A stretch of 64,000 bases of DNA from Methylomagnum ishizawai (GCF_900155475.1 NZ_FXAM01000001.1:124001-188000); one strand, 5' to 3'. Numbered from the stretch's first letter, positions 1 through 10,000 are shown. The notes: generated by a model not told the origin, from the letters alone. Program-made: numbers and translations.

Positions 1-2
1 CC

Positions 3-803
3 ACGGTCCACGCAGCGGGCGGCACGATCTTCATGCAGATCATGCACGCGGGCCGCATTTCCGATCCCAGCTTCCTGCCGGGCGGGGCCACGCCGGTCGC
101 GCCCTCGGCGGTGCGCCCGGAAGGCCAGTCCTATACCGATGCCGGGATGCAACCCCATATCACGCCCCGCGCCCTGGACTTGGCGGAAATCCCCGGCCTG
201 GTCGAGGAATACCGCCGCGCCACCGAGAACGCCTTGCGGGCTGGGTTCGACGGGGTGGAATTGCACGCCGCCTCGGGTTATCTGCCCGAGCAATTCCTGT
301 CCTCGAAAACCAACCGGCGCGACGACGCCTACGGCGGCGATATTGGGCGGCGGGCGCGGTTCGTGTTGGAAGTCCTGGAGGCCATGGCCGGCGTGGCCGG
401 GGCCGGGCGGGTGGGCATCAAGCTCTCGCCGGAGATGAATTTCAACGATATCGCCGACGACACGCCGCGAGAAACCTACATCCACCTGGTCGAACAACTG
501 GCGGGCCTGGACCTGGCCTATCTGCATGTCGCCCTGTTCGGCACGCCGGTGGATTATCACGGCCTGTTGCGGCCGCTGTTCCCCGGCCCCTATCTGGCGG
601 GCGGCGGCCTGACCCAGGCCACGGCCACGGCCCTTTTGAACGAAGGCAAGGCCGATGCCGCCGTGTTCGGGAGCCTGTTCATCGCCAATCCCGATCTGCC
701 GGAGCGCTTCCGGTCGGGGGCGGCGCTGGCCGAGCCGGACCGCTCCACCTTCTACACGCCGGGCGGGCGGGGCTATACCGATTACCCGGCCCACGCCGCC
801 TGA
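3..803 (+). CDS. Ene-reductase of the old yellow enzyme family (5' end outside window)
   Basis: FMN-dependent, NAD(P)H-using alkene reductase of the NemA/OYE type, a cytosolic TIM barrel that reduces activated C=C bonds. The frame is open from the left edge, so the N-terminus is missing. Visible family marks are MQIMHAGR, ELHAASGYLPEQFL, the NRRDDAYGG stretch that packs on the flavin, and the C-terminal phosphate-binding VFGSLFIANPDLPERF. The usual His-x-x-His/Asn substrate-binding pair reads HAAS here, so the first His is kept and the second position is Ser. The pirin gene follows 33 bp downstream on the same strand, probably co-transcribed. The family is clear; the natural substrate cannot be read from sequence. 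Confidence 0.9.
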   Translation, partial: TVHAAGGTIFMQIMHAGRISDPSFLPGGATPVAPSAVRPEGQSYTDAGMQPHITPRALDLAEIPGLVEEYRRATENALRAGFDGVELHAASGYLPEQFLSSKTNRRDDAYGGDIGRRARFVLEVLEAMAGVAGAGRVGIKLSPEMNFNDIADDTPRETYIHLVEQLAGLDLAYLHVALFGTPVDYHGLLRPLFPGPYLAGGGLTQATATALLNEGKADAAVFGSLFIANPDLPERFRSGAALAEPDRSTFYTPGGRGYTDYPAHAA

Positions 804-836
804 GACCCGCAGCCACACAACGCAATGGAGGACACC

Positions 837-1724
837 ATGGCTACCCTGAACCCGCCCATCCCCACCGATACCGTGCAACGCTCCCGCCGGATCGAACAAC
901 GCATCGCCGGCCAGGCCACTTCCGACGGCGCGGGCGTGAAACTGGTCCGGGTGGTGGACCGCGCCCTGCACCGGCGGCTCGACCCCTTCCTGATGCTGGA
1001 CGCCTTCGGCACCGACCGGCCCGAGGATTACATCGCCGGTTTCCCCGACCACCCGCACCGGGGCTTCGAAACCATCACCTACATGATCGCCGGGCGTATG
1101 CGCCACCGCGACAGCGCGGGCCACGAAGGCTTACTGGAAAACGGCGGGGTGCAGTGGATGACGGCGGGCCGGGGCGTGATCCATTCCGAGATGCCCGAAC
1201 AGGAACAGGGCGCGATGGAAGGTTTCCAGCTTTGGCTCAACCTCCCGGCGCGGGACAAACTGGCCGAACCCTGGTACCGGGATTTCCCCAACGCCGCGAT
1301 TCCCCAGTTCACCACCGCCGATGGCGTGACCGTGCGGGTCATCGCCGGGGAGAGCCAGGGCGTGGCGGGCGCGGTGCGGCGCGAGGTCACGGAGCCTTTG
1401 ATCCTCGACCTGCATTTGCCCGCCGGCAGCCGCCACGCCCAAAGCCTACCCGCCGCCGCCAACGCCTTCCTCTACACCTACCGGGGCGAGGTCGCGGTCG
1501 GGGGCGGCGCGGTCCCGGCGGGGCAACTGGCGATCTTCGCCAATAGCGCGACCGCCGATGGCGTCGTCATCGAGGCGGCGCGGGATAGCCGGGTGTTGCT
1601 GGTCGCCGGGCAACCCCTGGGCGAACCCATCGTCCAATACGGTCCTTTCGTGATGAACACCCAGGCCGAGATCGAGCAAGCCCTGCGCGATTTCCGCTCG
1701 GGGCGGCTCGGAACCGCAGCTTGA
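837..1724 (+). CDS. Pirin family protein
   Basis: Bicupin, metal-binding protein of the pirin family (295 aa). Characterised members act as iron-dependent quercetinases or as redox-sensitive regulators. The N-terminal cupin shows the family signature HPHRGFETITYM and further on VQWMTAGRGVIHSE, giving the three His and one Glu that bind the metal. The C-terminal cupin half follows from about residue 175. An upstream in-frame ATG at 825 exists, but GGAGG at 827-831 lies 5 nt before the ATG at 837, so 837 is preferred. It ends 10 bp from the convergent ROK kinase gene. Substrate and role in this organism are unknown; the adjacent ene-reductase suggests a redox or detoxification pair, which is inference. 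Confidence 0.88.
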   Translation: MATLNPPIPTDTVQRSRRIEQRIAGQATSDGAGVKLVRVVDRALHRRLDPFLMLDAFGTDRPEDYIAGFPDHPHRGFETITYMIAGRMRHRDSAGHEGLLENGGVQWMTAGRGVIHSEMPEQEQGAMEGFQLWLNLPARDKLAEPWYRDFPNAAIPQFTTADGVTVRVIAGESQGVAGAVRREVTEPLILDLHLPAGSRHAQSLPAAANAFLYTYRGEVAVGGGAVPAGQLAIFANSATADGVVIEAARDSRVLLVAGQPLGEPIVQYGPFVMNTQAEIEQALRDFRSGRLGTAA

Positions 1725-1734
1725 GCGAGCCGCC

Positions 1735-2643
1735 TCACCACAACCACGCCGCGCCGCGCACCCCGCTGGAATCGCCGTGGCGCGGCGCGACCAAGCGGGT
1801 ATCGACCCGGTCTGAGAACACATAGCGCCCCCACAGCTTGGGCACGTTGGCATAGAGCCGGGCGCAATTCGACAAACCCCCGCCCAAGACCACCGCGTCC
1901 GGGTCCAGGAGGTTGATGACATGGGCCAAGGCCCGCGCCAGCCGCTCCTCGTAGCGCAGCAGGGCGGCTTCGCAAACCGCGTCGCCCGTCGCGGCGCGGG
2001 CCACGATCTCCGGCCCGGCCAGGGCCGCGCCCGCGTGGCGCGCGTAATCGCGGGCCAAGCCCGGTCCCGACAGGAAGGTCTCGATACAACCCCGCCGCCC
2101 GCAATAGCAGACCGGCCCCGGCAACTCCTCCGCCGTGGGCCAGGGCAAGGGGTTGTGACCCCATTCCCCGGCGATGGCGTTGGGACCGTTCAAGGGCCGG
2201 CCCCGCACGACGATCCCACCGCCCACGCCGGTCCCCAGGATCACCCCGAACACCACTTCCGCCCCCGCCGCCGCGCCGTCGGTGGCCTCCGACAGGGCGA
2301 AGCAATCGGCGTCGTTGGCGATGCGTACCGGCCTTCCCAACAGCCGCTGCAAATCCTCGACGATGGGTTGGCCGTTCAGGCAGACCGAGTTGGAATTCTT
2401 GAGCCGTCCGCTGGCGCGGGACAGCGCCCCCGGCGTGCCGATACCCACCGTGCCTTCGGCGGACAACGCCCGCTCGGCCTCCACCACCAAATCGGCGACA
2501 ACCTGCAAAATGCCCCGGTAATCGCCCTGGGGCGTAGGGGCGCGACGACGCCAAAGCTCCGCTCCGTCCTCCGGGGCCAGGGCGATGAGTTCGATCTTGG
2601 TGCCGCCAAGGTCGATTCCAAAACGTATATTGTTGTTTTCCAT
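1735..2643 (-). CDS. ROK family sugar kinase (fructokinase/N-acetylhexosamine kinase type)
   Basis: Cytosolic ATP-dependent sugar kinase of the ROK family (302 aa, normal length). The N-terminus carries the phosphate-binding DLGGTK (residues 10-15), followed by the ATPase-fold motif GTGVGGGIV and the substrate-site EWGHNPL. The ROK zinc motif CYCGRRGCIE is at about residues 177-186. Proteins of this shape include Mak (manno(fructo)kinase) and NagK; sequence reading does not separate them. The gene converges on the pirin gene with 10 bp between stops and has no obvious operon partner. The start is the ATG at 2643 because the conserved first beta strand begins about seven residues later. Confidence 0.88.
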   Translation of the reverse strand: MENNNIRFGIDLGGTKIELIALAPEDGAELWRRRAPTPQGDYRGILQVVADLVVEAERALSAEGTVGIGTPGALSRASGRLKNSNSVCLNGQPIVEDLQRLLGRPVRIANDADCFALSEATDGAAAGAEVVFGVILGTGVGGGIVVRGRPLNGPNAIAGEWGHNPLPWPTAEELPGPVCYCGRRGCIETFLSGPGLARDYARHAGAALAGPEIVARAATGDAVCEAALLRYEERLARALAHVINLLDPDAVVLGGGLSNCARLYANVPKLWGRYVFSDRVDTRLVAPRHGDSSGVRGAAWLW

Positions 2644-2736
2644 GGGGTTATCCGGTGGGTATATCGGAACGGGCAGCCTGGATGGCTACTGATTTTCAGC
2701 CGTTGGGAGGTTGAAGTATATCCGGGAACCTTCCGG

Positions 2737-2875
2737 GGCTGGTTCCAGAGGTCCGCCGAAAGCGAGAAGCCGTAATCCACGGAATAGCTCCGGTAGGCCA
2801 AGCAATGGAAACACCTCATCCTGCCGATGGCGCGTTCGACCACGACCCGCGTGGCGGCTTGTTTCCTATTCCCTG
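2737..2875 (-). pseudogene. Transposase C-terminal remnant (IS5/DDE_Tnp_4-like)
   Basis: A short minus-strand reading frame encodes about 45 residues that look like the end of a DDE transposase: RVVVERAIGRMRCFHCLAYR resembles the conserved RVVVExAIGRLKxFxxLAxR helix that carries the catalytic Glu in IS5-type enzymes. A stop codon lies just upstream and no N-terminal catalytic domain, terminal inverted repeats or target duplication can be seen, so this is a fossil. It lies between the ROK kinase and thyA, next to an AT-rich segment, and is the only mobile-element trace found in the window. Family assignment is by motif memory only. Confidence 0.5.
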
Positions 2876-2904
2876 CCTGCCATTTGGGCTGAATCGTTTA
2901 TGCC

Positions 2905-3741
2905 CTAAACAGCGATGACCGCCGGGATGTGAGGATGAGGGTCATAACCCATGATTTCAAAATCTTCAAACTTATAATCGAAGATTGATTCGGGTTTGCG
3001 CTTCATCCTTAGACGAGGTAGTGGCCGGGGTTCTCGGGTAAGTTGCAGGCGTGCTTGATCAATATGGTTTAAATAGATATGAATGTCCCCAAAACTATGA
3101 ATAATTTCCCCAACATCCAGATCGCATTGCTGCGCAACCATATGAGTGAGAAACGCAACTGATGCGGTGTTATAACCCACGCCGAGAAATAAATCCCCAC
3201 TACGTTGCGTCAGCATACAGCTAAGCTTCCCATTGACGACATAAAATTGATACATGACATGGCAAGGAGAGAGCGCCATTTTACCTTCTCGCGCATTTTG
3301 ATCCGGTTTTTTCGACTCATCTGGAAGTAACGCGACATTCCACGCATTGATAATATGCCGCCGGCTATTGGGATTCTTGCGTAGACCTTCGATAAGCACT
3401 AAAACCTGGTCATAGGTCTTTCCGTCCCCGCCCTGCCATTGACGCCACTGGGCCCCATAGATCGGGCCAAGTTCTCCCTCCGGGGTCGCCCATTCATTCC
3501 AAATCGTGACACCATTGTCATTAAGGTATTTTATGTTCGTGCCGCCTTTCAGGAACCACAAAAGTTCATGGAGGATTGATTTGATATGCAGTTTCTTAGT
3601 TGTCAGAAGAGGGAATCCTTGACTAAGGTCGTGCCGGTACATTCGGCCAAACACCGATACTGTTCCGGTGCCTGTCCGGTCTCCTTTTGGCGTGCCGTTA
3701 GTCAACACGTCGTCCAGTAGGGCTAAATATTGTTTAGTCAT
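2905..3741 (-). CDS. thyA: Thymidylate synthase
   Basis: Converts dUMP to dTMP using methylene-tetrahydrofolate as carbon donor and reductant; cytosolic dimer. The 278-residue product has the folate/dUMP landmarks [20 protein letters not shown], the catalytic Cys in [12 protein letters not shown], the dUMP-binding Asn in GVGYNTAS, the [10 protein letters not shown] segment and a C-terminal AV. It is slightly longer than E. coli ThyA (264 aa) because of an insert ([18 protein letters not shown]) before the active-site Cys. A GAAGGT ribosome site lies 6 nt before the ATG. The lgt-then-thyA order is conserved in Gammaproteobacteria, but this gene is visibly AT-richer than its neighbours and separated from lgt by 347 bp, which suggests replacement by a foreign copy. 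Confidence 0.96.
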   Translation of the reverse strand: MTKQYLALLDDVLTNGTPKGDRTGTGTVSVFGRMYRHDLSQGFPLLTTKKLHIKSILHELLWFLKGGTNIKYLNDNGVTIWNEWATPEGELGPIYGAQWRQWQGGDGKTYDQVLVLIEGLRKNPNSRRHIINAWNVALLPDESKKPDQNAREGKMALSPCHVMYQFYVVNGKLSCMLTQRSGDLFLGVGYNTASVAFLTHMVAQQCDLDVGEIIHSFGDIHIYLNHIDQARLQLTREPRPLPRLRMKRKPESIFDYKFEDFEIMGYDPHPHIPAVIAV

Positions 3742-4088
3742 ATTCGACCTTCAAACCATTCGTGATTGGTATGGGGCTTACGCAAAAATCTGAAGCTCCC
3801 GCGGAATCCTAATTGATGGGCATTTAAGCTTCTTCTGCATAGACTCGGAAAGAAGGCTGTTTTTCAGCGCGTAAATCTTGGTTTCGAGTTTCCTAGCAAG
3901 GCGGGTATGGCGCAGCCGATGTGGTTTTCTGGGCGCGGGCTTTGCGGCATTGGCATTTTTCCAGGCCGAGCATTTGTTTGCCTTTCCGTCGGCCAAGTAG
4001 AAGCGCGGCTGATGGCCGAACACCGCCAAGGGACCGCCCCCGGCGCGACCGGCCTAGCCGAGGATACGCAGCAAATCAAGCTAGGGCC
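3742..4088. other. 347-bp spacer between lgt and thyA with an uncertain small reading frame
   Basis: No recognised gene. The half next to thyA (3742-3900) is AT-rich like thyA itself, while the half next to lgt is GC-rich like the rest of the window, so a composition boundary falls inside it. A minus-strand frame at 3778-4029 could encode 83 residues, very basic (many Lys, Arg and His), with no motif I recognise and no convincing ribosome site. It may be a degraded gene end or simply an open frame. The promoter of thyA, if separate from lgt, must lie here. Confidence 0.35.
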
Positions 4089-4889
4089 TCATGCCGTGGC
4101 CCCCTCCCGCGCCGGTTTGCGATAAGCCCAAGCCAACAGCGCGATGCCCAACACGATCATCGGGGTGCTGAGGATTTGGCCCATGGTCAACCAACCGAAA
4201 GCCAAATAGCCCAGTTGGGCATCGGGCATCCGCACGAATTCCACGGCGAAGCGGAACAGCCCGTACAGCAGCAGGAACATCCCGCTCATGGCCGGGGTCG
4301 GCGGCGACTTGCGCCCGAACCAGCGCAGCGCGAGGAACAGCGCGACACCTTCCAATCCCGCCTCGTACAACTGCGAAGGATGGCGCGGTTCCGGGCCCGC
4401 GCCCGGAAATACCATGCCCCAGGGCAGGCCGGTGGGCGCGCCCCAGAGTTCGCCATTGATGAAATTGCCGATGCGCCCGGCGAACAGGCCGATGGGCACA
4501 TAGGGCCCGATGAAATCGGTGACTTGGAAGAAACCCGCGCCATTGCGCCGGGCGAACAAGAACATCCCGGCGAACGCCCCCAACAACCCGCCATGGAAGG
4601 CCATGCCGCCTTCCCATACCCGGAACAACATGGCCGGGTCGGCCAGGAACGCCGGGAAGTTATAGAACAGGATGTAGCCCAGCCGTCCGCCGATCACCAA
4701 ACCCAGGGCGGCGTAGAAAATCAGGTCTTCGACCTGCGGGGCGGTCCAGGGGAAGCCGGGTTGCTGGGTCCTGCGCTTGCACAAATACCAGACCGTGCCG
4801 ATGCCAACCACGTACATCAGCCCGTACCAATGGATTTTGAGGGGGCCGAGGCTGATGGCGACGGGGTCGATTTGGGGATAGGGGAGCAT
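4089..4889 (-). CDS. lgt: Phosphatidylglycerol--prolipoprotein diacylglyceryl transferase
   Basis: Inner-membrane enzyme that transfers diacylglycerol from phosphatidylglycerol to the lipobox Cys of prolipoproteins, the first step of lipoprotein maturation. The 266-residue product has about seven membrane segments and the family motifs HWYGLMYV near the N-terminus, the Lgt signature [13 protein letters not shown], and RHPSQLYEA. The frame extends upstream to 5198 without a stop, but the ATG at 4889 gives the canonical N-terminus (MLPYPQIDP) and has GGAGG about 10 nt upstream. It lies 100 bp downstream of the STAND ATPase gene on the same strand, so it may receive readthrough from that module; the normal downstream partner is thyA. 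Confidence 0.97.
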   Translation of the reverse strand: MLPYPQIDPVAISLGPLKIHWYGLMYVVGIGTVWYLCKRRTQQPGFPWTAPQVEDLIFYAALGLVIGGRLGYILFYNFPAFLADPAMLFRVWEGGMAFHGGLLGAFAGMFLFARRNGAGFFQVTDFIGPYVPIGLFAGRIGNFINGELWGAPTGLPWGMVFPGAGPEPRHPSQLYEAGLEGVALFLALRWFGRKSPPTPAMSGMFLLLYGLFRFAVEFVRMPDAQLGYLAFGWLTMGQILSTPMIVLGIALLAWAYRKPAREGATA

Positions 4890-4989
4890 GGGGGGAATTC
4901 CTCCGAGGATGGCGGGGCCGGGCCGGGAGGGCAGACTATAGCAGAGGCATTCGATCCGCGCCGGTCCGCCCGGCCCCGCCCGCAGGGGG

Positions 4990-7900
4990 CTAGCCACCAT
5001 CCGGCATCCGTTCGTAGGGCAGGTGGTACAGGGCCACGCGGCCCGTGCTGAGCGGCACGGCGATCCAGCACTCGCCGGTGGCGGCGGCGCAGCGGAAGTC
5101 GAAATCGGCGGGGCCGGAGTTTTCCAGGGCTTCCGGTACGCGTAGGGTGAACAGCAAGTCCAACCGATCCAGGTTCCACAGGCGGACGGTTTTGTCATCG
5201 CCGACAGTGGCTAGTTGGTGGCCGTCGGGGCTGTAGATGGCGCGAGAGACCGATTTTTTGTGGCCTTCGAGCCGGAGCGGCGGCTGGCCGGGGCGGTCGA
5301 GGTCGTAAAGCTCCACGCTTTGATCCTCGCCTACCACGGCGGCTTGCCGACCGTCGGGTCTGATGGCGATCCAGGTTGGTTTTTTTTGGGTTTGGGCGAT
5401 TTCCTGCGGGGAAGATAGGTCGGGATCGGCGATATTCCAAAGCAACAAAGGGCCACCTCCCAGGCTCAGCAAACGCTTGCCGTCCGGGGTGAAGGCAAGG
5501 CTGACGGGTTTGGCCTCGTGGGCTTGTGCCGACCATCGTTCCTGGCCGGTGTCCAGGTCGAGCAGCCCGATCTCGCCCGCCCGGCCCGCCATGGCGAGAG
5601 TCCGCCCATCGGGGGCGAAGGCGATGGCGTTGACCGCCTGCCTTGGCTTCTGGCGCTGGTCGTTTTGGAAAACAGGCCACCGCGCCGAATCGCGGTCTTC
5701 GGTATGCCATATGGCGATCTCGCCATTCCGTGCCAAGGTGGCGAGCCTATCGCCCTGGGCGTTGAATTCGACGTGGACGATGGGGTTTTCGTCGGTGGCG
5801 GGGGTGCGGGGCTTCTCTCCCAGGAGCTGACCCTTTGGTAGTGGGAAAATTTGCAGGGAGCCTTCTTTCAGCCCTACCGCCAGTTTGCTCCCATCCGGCG
5901 CGACGGCGACAGAAACAGGTGGCGAGTTGTAGCTGGGATCGTCCGAGTGGGTCTTGATCGAGCCTTGCCTGGGCGTCTCCAGCGACCAATGCCTGAGGGT
6001 ATCGCCGTCGATGGCATAGACATTGTGGTCGTGGATGGCCAGCGCCCGGATATTACCGGGATGGTTTCCATAGCGCTGCAAAGCACCGCTCTCGACATCC
6101 CACAGCCTCAGCGTACCATCGTCGTAACCGGACACGAGTTGGCTACCATCGCCACTGAACGCGATGCCCGAGACCTGGGTGCCCGGCAGGCCGCGCAAGG
6201 ATTGCTCTAGCCATCCATTTCCCGGCTTCCAAAGGGTGACTTGCCCGTCGTCGCCCCCGGTTGCCAGGAGATTACCGTCACGCCCGAACGCGACCTGGGT
6301 GATTTTATCGGTATGCCCGTTGCTCAATAATACGGGGTAGCTGCTCTGCTTGAGTTCCGGGTCCAATCCCCAGACCCGGGCGGTTTTGTCGCCGTAGGCA
6401 GCGGCCAGCAGCCCGCCATCCGGGGAAAAAGCCAAACCATAGACTTCGCCCCAACGCTGGTCCGAGGGCAGGCTGCCCATGGGTTTGCCATCGTGTGCGG
6501 ACCAGAGGCTGATTTTACCATCGCCGCCGCCGGAGGTGATTTTCTTGCCATCCGGCCCGAGCGCCAAGGACTGGATGGCTCCCGGCGTTTTCCAACGGGT
6601 GGATCGATCACCCTTAAAGGTTTCGCGAGAAATGAATCCATCCTCACCCGCGCTGTATAGCCAGCGTCCCGTGGGATCGAACACCACGGCGCGTAACGTG
6701 CCGTCCTTGGTATCCTGGTTATCCGCGTATGCCTTGGAATCCCAAAGCTTATTCCGGCTTTCGGTGTTGAACAGCGCCAGGAATCCCTCCTGGCCGACCA
6801 GGGCCAACAATTTGCCATCCTGGCTGACCGCTAGGTCGGTAAGTTTGGCGGGAGGGATATCCTTCAGCGGCGGGGTCGGGTCGTACCGCCAATCCATCAT
6901 TTCCACATAGCCCGCCAAGAGGTTGCGGGCGTGGCGGTGTTCCACCGGGATGTCGGCGTCCAATTGACGGCTTTGTTCCAGATAGTCCATGGCGTTGGCA
7001 TATTCCCGTGATTTGGCGAGCGAGCTTGCGGCGACGAGTTCCGCATCGAATTTTTCGAGGACGAACTTTTCAAAGACGCGCTGTTGTTCGCTGCGGGTGT
7101 AACCGAACCAAACCAAACCCACAGCCATCGCGAGGATGAGGGCGGACGCCATGAAGACCCTGTTTTTGGTCTTGAGGCGCTGGATGAATTGGTTGGCCGC
7201 GTGCCATTCGAGATCGCTGGCCTTTTCCGAAGCTTTCTTGGCTACGATTTTAATTTGTTCCTTTTTCTTGGCGCGTTCTTCTTCGACCCTTTCCTCGTAT
7301 TCCCTAAGGCATTCCTCTCTCCGACGCTCTTCGACCTCTTGGCTTTTCCCGATAAAGTGGCGGGTCCGTTCAAATTCACAGGCGAGTTCGAACGGGTCGT
7401 CCGGGTACCTGCTATAGCGCCGCGCCCAGCCGGGGCCGAGTTTTGCGATGTCCTCGTTCCACCAAGCCCAGGCCCGCGTCAAGTCGGGGGCGTCCAGCAA
7501 CATATCCTTCCGGCCTCCGGCCTTTCTCGCCCGTTCCGACCATTCCCGGTATTCCTCGCCGCGCCAATGTTCGTTTTCCGCCCATTGGCCGAGTTGTTTC
7601 CACTGCCGGATCAATGCCTCGTGGGTCAGGTCGATCACGCTGTTGTCCGCCAACTCTCGACCAAAATGCAGGAAACTCACCTCCGGCGCGGCGAAGATTT
7701 GGACCACTGGCTTCAAATCGTCCACCGCCGCCCCGATCCAATCCGCGATCACCGCTAAGGACTGCGGGTGCCGCACTTCCTGTCGGCCCGTTTCGCGCCA
7801 TTCGGTGATAGCCCGGAACAAACCCTCGGCCCAAGCCCGTTGAGTTTCCGTCAGCGTATCCATTACCTCGCCCGCGTGAACTCCTAGCGCCCCGCTGACG

Positions 7901-8820
7901 CCGCCCACCGCTTCGACGGTATCCCCGTCGATCCAAGGCCGGTCTGGATGTTCCTGCTCCGCCACCCGCCACATCCGCGCCAAGGCATGCTGTAAGACCG
8001 GCAATTGATCCGAATCCCTCCGGATCGTTTCGATCAAATCCTGTACACCAGCCTCGTCCATTTCCCCGCCGAATACCCGCGCTGGACCGATGATGGCCCA
8101 GCGCAATTCCACGGCGTTGAGCCGGGGCGTCAGATACTGCGCCCGGTTGATCGCTTCAGGCAACTCCAGGAAACGCACGCATTCTCCCAGGAAATCCGTC
8201 CGCATCGTCAGCGTCACGAACACCTGGAACTCTCTTTCCGCACGCGCCGCCAACAATAAGTCCACGAACGCCTGGGCCTCGTCCGCCCCATCGCCGGTCG
8301 TCCCGGCATAGGTGAACAGTTCCTCGAATTGATCCACCAGCACCAGCAAATTGAAGGGGACAGCACCCGGCGGACGCCGCGCCGCCGCGCCGCGCAGCAA
8401 GTCCAACCAGCCCGGAACTCCACGCCGCAACTCGGCGGCAATCAAAGCCGCTTCGGCGCTCACCTCGTTGATGGCTTGGGGAACAACCACTCCGCCCAAC
8501 AACTCCCGACCCAAGGCATAGGGACCGAGTAGCGCCTGGGCCAAGGCCAGTAGGGGCTGGGCACCAGGCCGCAGCAAGGCCAATTTCCAATCGCTGCCGG
8601 TGCCTAAAGCCCCGGAAGCCAGGCCGGGCAGCAAACCCGCCCGCACCAAGCTGGATTTACCGCAACCCGAAGGCCCGACCACGGCCAGAAAGCGCTCGCG
8701 TTGCAGGATTTCTAAAAGGCGGTCGGTGTGGCCCTCGCGACCGAAAAAAATCTCGGCCTCGTGCGGCTCGAAGGGACGCAAGCCTGGATAGGGCGCTGTA
8801 ACAGGGCGGAATTCAAACAT
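4990..8820 (-). CDS. STAND-type P-loop ATPase with membrane segment and 14 WD40 repeats
   Basis: Large signal-transduction ATPase of the nSTAND1 type (about 1,276 aa). From the N-terminus: a YPGLRPFEP lead-in typical of nSTAND1, Walker [10 protein letters not shown] at residues 49-57, Walker [13 protein letters not shown] near 160-170, a helical region with winged-helix character to about 450, a Lys/Glu-rich coiled segment (500-550), one transmembrane helix at about 555-575, then roughly 14 WD40-like repeats (xAFSPDGxxLA...VxLW) from about 650 to the end, enough for two seven-bladed propellers. The frame opens at 8838, but the ATG at 8820 overlaps the stop of the upstream TIR gene (ATGTTTGA), indicating translational coupling. 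By analogy with Avs and other STAND systems, the propellers would sense a ligand and the ATPase would oligomerise to activate the TIR partner; that is inference. Confidence 0.88.
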   Translation of the reverse strand: MFEFRPVTAPYPGLRPFEPHEAEIFFGREGHTDRLLEILQRERFLAVVGPSGCGKSSLVRAGLLPGLASGALGTGSDWKLALLRPGAQPLLALAQALLGPYALGRELLGGVVVPQAINEVSAEAALIAAELRRGVPGWLDLLRGAAARRPPGAVPFNLLVLVDQFEELFTYAGTTGDGADEAQAFVDLLLAARAEREFQVFVTLTMRTDFLGECVRFLELPEAINRAQYLTPRLNAVELRWAIIGPARVFGGEMDEAGVQDLIETIRRDSDQLPVLQHALARMWRVAEQEHPDRPWIDGDTVEAVGGVSGALGVHAGEVMDTLTETQRAWAEGLFRAITEWRETGRQEVRHPQSLAVIADWIGAAVDDLKPVVQIFAAPEVSFLHFGRELADNSVIDLTHEALIRQWKQLGQWAENEHWRGEEYREWSERARKAGGRKDMLLDAPDLTRAWAWWNEDIAKLGPGWARRYSRYPDDPFELACEFERTRHFIGKSQEVEERRREECLREYEERVEEERAKKKEQIKIVAKKASEKASDLEWHAANQFIQRLKTKNRVFMASALILAMAVGLVWFGYTRSEQQRVFEKFVLEKFDAELVAASSLAKSREYANAMDYLEQSRQLDADIPVEHRHARNLLAGYVEMMDWRYDPTPPLKDIPPAKLTDLAVSQDGKLLALVGQEGFLALFNTESRNKLWDSKAYADNQDTKDGTLRAVVFDPTGRWLYSAGEDGFISRETFKGDRSTRWKTPGAIQSLALGPDGKKITSGGGDGKISLWSAHDGKPMGSLPSDQRWGEVYGLAFSPDGGLLAAAYGDKTARVWGLDPELKQSSYPVLLSNGHTDKITQVAFGRDGNLLATGGDDGQVTLWKPGNGWLEQSLRGLPGTQVSGIAFSGDGSQLVSGYDDGTLRLWDVESGALQRYGNHPGNIRALAIHDHNVYAIDGDTLRHWSLETPRQGSIKTHSDDPSYNSPPVSVAVAPDGSKLAVGLKEGSLQIFPLPKGQLLGEKPRTPATDENPIVHVEFNAQGDRLATLARNGEIAIWHTEDRDSARWPVFQNDQRQKPRQAVNAIAFAPDGRTLAMAGRAGEIGLLDLDTGQERWSAQAHEAKPVSLAFTPDGKRLLSLGGGPLLLWNIADPDLSSPQEIAQTQKKPTWIAIRPDGRQAAVVGEDQSVELYDLDRPGQPPLRLEGHKKSVSRAIYSPDGHQLATVGDDKTVRLWNLDRLDLLFTLRVPEALENSGPADFDFRCAAATGECWIAVPLSTGRVALYHLPYERMPDGG

Positions 8821-9826
8821 GGTGTTCCCGCAGGGCATCGACGAAGTTCTTGAGCGGCTCGACGCTCAAACCCTGGCGACAATCCAACACCATCAGGCTG
8901 CGGCTACTCAAACCGTGGTCCGGCTTTTCCTGCGGCGGACCATCCAGCAAGCCGCTCCATATACCTTTGCGTTGCGTCGCCAGCAGCTTGCGGGCCATGG
9001 CATGTTGGGACTGCACCCAACTAGGTGGGGCCAATCCATAGACGATCAGCACGCCATGGCTAGCCTCCAATTGCTCCCTCAGGTGGCGGTTATAGTCCTC
9101 CGGTATTTGGGTGGATATCGGTTCGGGAGCGATGGCGGAATCGACTTCGAGGTCATCGAGCAGCTTTTGCGCCGCTTTGCCGAGTTGGTGGTCGGTCTGG
9201 TCGGCATTGATGACGACGCGCAACGGCCCGCTGGGTGGCGTGGGCGGTTCGGGACAATCGGGGGGTGGAGGCGGGTCCGGCGGGATAGGCGGCAGGTCTT
9301 GAATCTGCCGGGCGATGATGGTCGCCAGCCGGTTGAGTTCGTTCCAGTAGGGCCGATCGCCTTTGGGATCGGGCACCGGCCAGCCCAAGATCATGGGATC
9401 GGGCTGGTCCAGGCTACTGGTCCAAAATTTCAGCTCGGCGATGGCTTGGACGCCAGGGTGCCAGCACTCCCTCTTCGTAGGCAAAAGCTCCACCAAGAAT
9501 ACCCGGTCATCGGCATGGCCTCCCGCAAGCTCCACAAAGGCGTGCATTTCCTTGGCGCACCATTCGGATTCAAGGTAACGCGGTGACATAAAAGCCAAAA
9601 TAAAACGACTCTCACGGATATGCCCGAGCAACGCTTCATCCACCTTCCGTTGAGGCTCAAGCCGGTAATCTATCCAGCATTTGGCATTGTTGCCGCCGGG
9701 TTTCATACCTATGGCCTTTTCTAACTTATCGACAAACTCGGTAATCCAACCCTTGGTTCCGGCATCGAAGAGCTGATTATCGGCATGGGCGTAGCTGACG
9801 AAAATTTGTGCGGTCGGTGCGGACAT
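8813..9826 (-). CDS. TIR-domain protein with second TIR-like C-terminal domain
   Basis: 337-residue soluble protein. Residues 6-135 form a TIR domain: box 1 is IFVSYAHAD (8-16), and the helix SPRYLESEWCAKE (81-93) carries Glu-93 at the position of the catalytic Glu of NADase TIR domains. A proline-rich linker (about 179-201) leads to residues 203-335, which look like a second Rossmann/TIR-like fold (RVVINADQTDHQLGKAAQKL, then HGVLIVYGLAPPSWVQSQ, then VLDCRQGL). The last codons overlap the start of the STAND gene, so the two are almost certainly co-expressed. TIR domains of this class degrade NAD+ or make cyclic ADP-ribose signals; here that activity is inferred from the conserved Glu. The 174-bp upstream spacer is AT-rich and should hold the promoter. 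Confidence 0.85.
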   Translation of the reverse strand: MSAPTAQIFVSYAHADNQLFDAGTKGWITEFVDKLEKAIGMKPGGNNAKCWIDYRLEPQRKVDEALLGHIRESRFILAFMSPRYLESEWCAKEMHAFVELAGGHADDRVFLVELLPTKRECWHPGVQAIAELKFWTSSLDQPDPMILGWPVPDPKGDRPYWNELNRLATIIARQIQDLPPIPPDPPPPPDCPEPPTPPSGPLRVVINADQTDHQLGKAAQKLLDDLEVDSAIAPEPISTQIPEDYNRHLREQLEASHGVLIVYGLAPPSWVQSQHAMARKLLATQRKGIWSGLLDGPPQEKPDHGLSSRSLMVLDCRQGLSVEPLKNFVDALREHHV

Positions 9827-10000
9827 GTGGCTATCTTCCCCCAGATAAAGCTAGGCATGACTTTTTTTAGCAGCGTCGCGCCTATGCTTGTTAGGTAGAA
9901 AATATATATCATCCCGCCATTGTGACGCACCTGGTTTTATAAAAGATGTATCGCCCAAGGATTAGCTAGGCGAGCGCCACCTAATCCAACCCCCCAGCCT

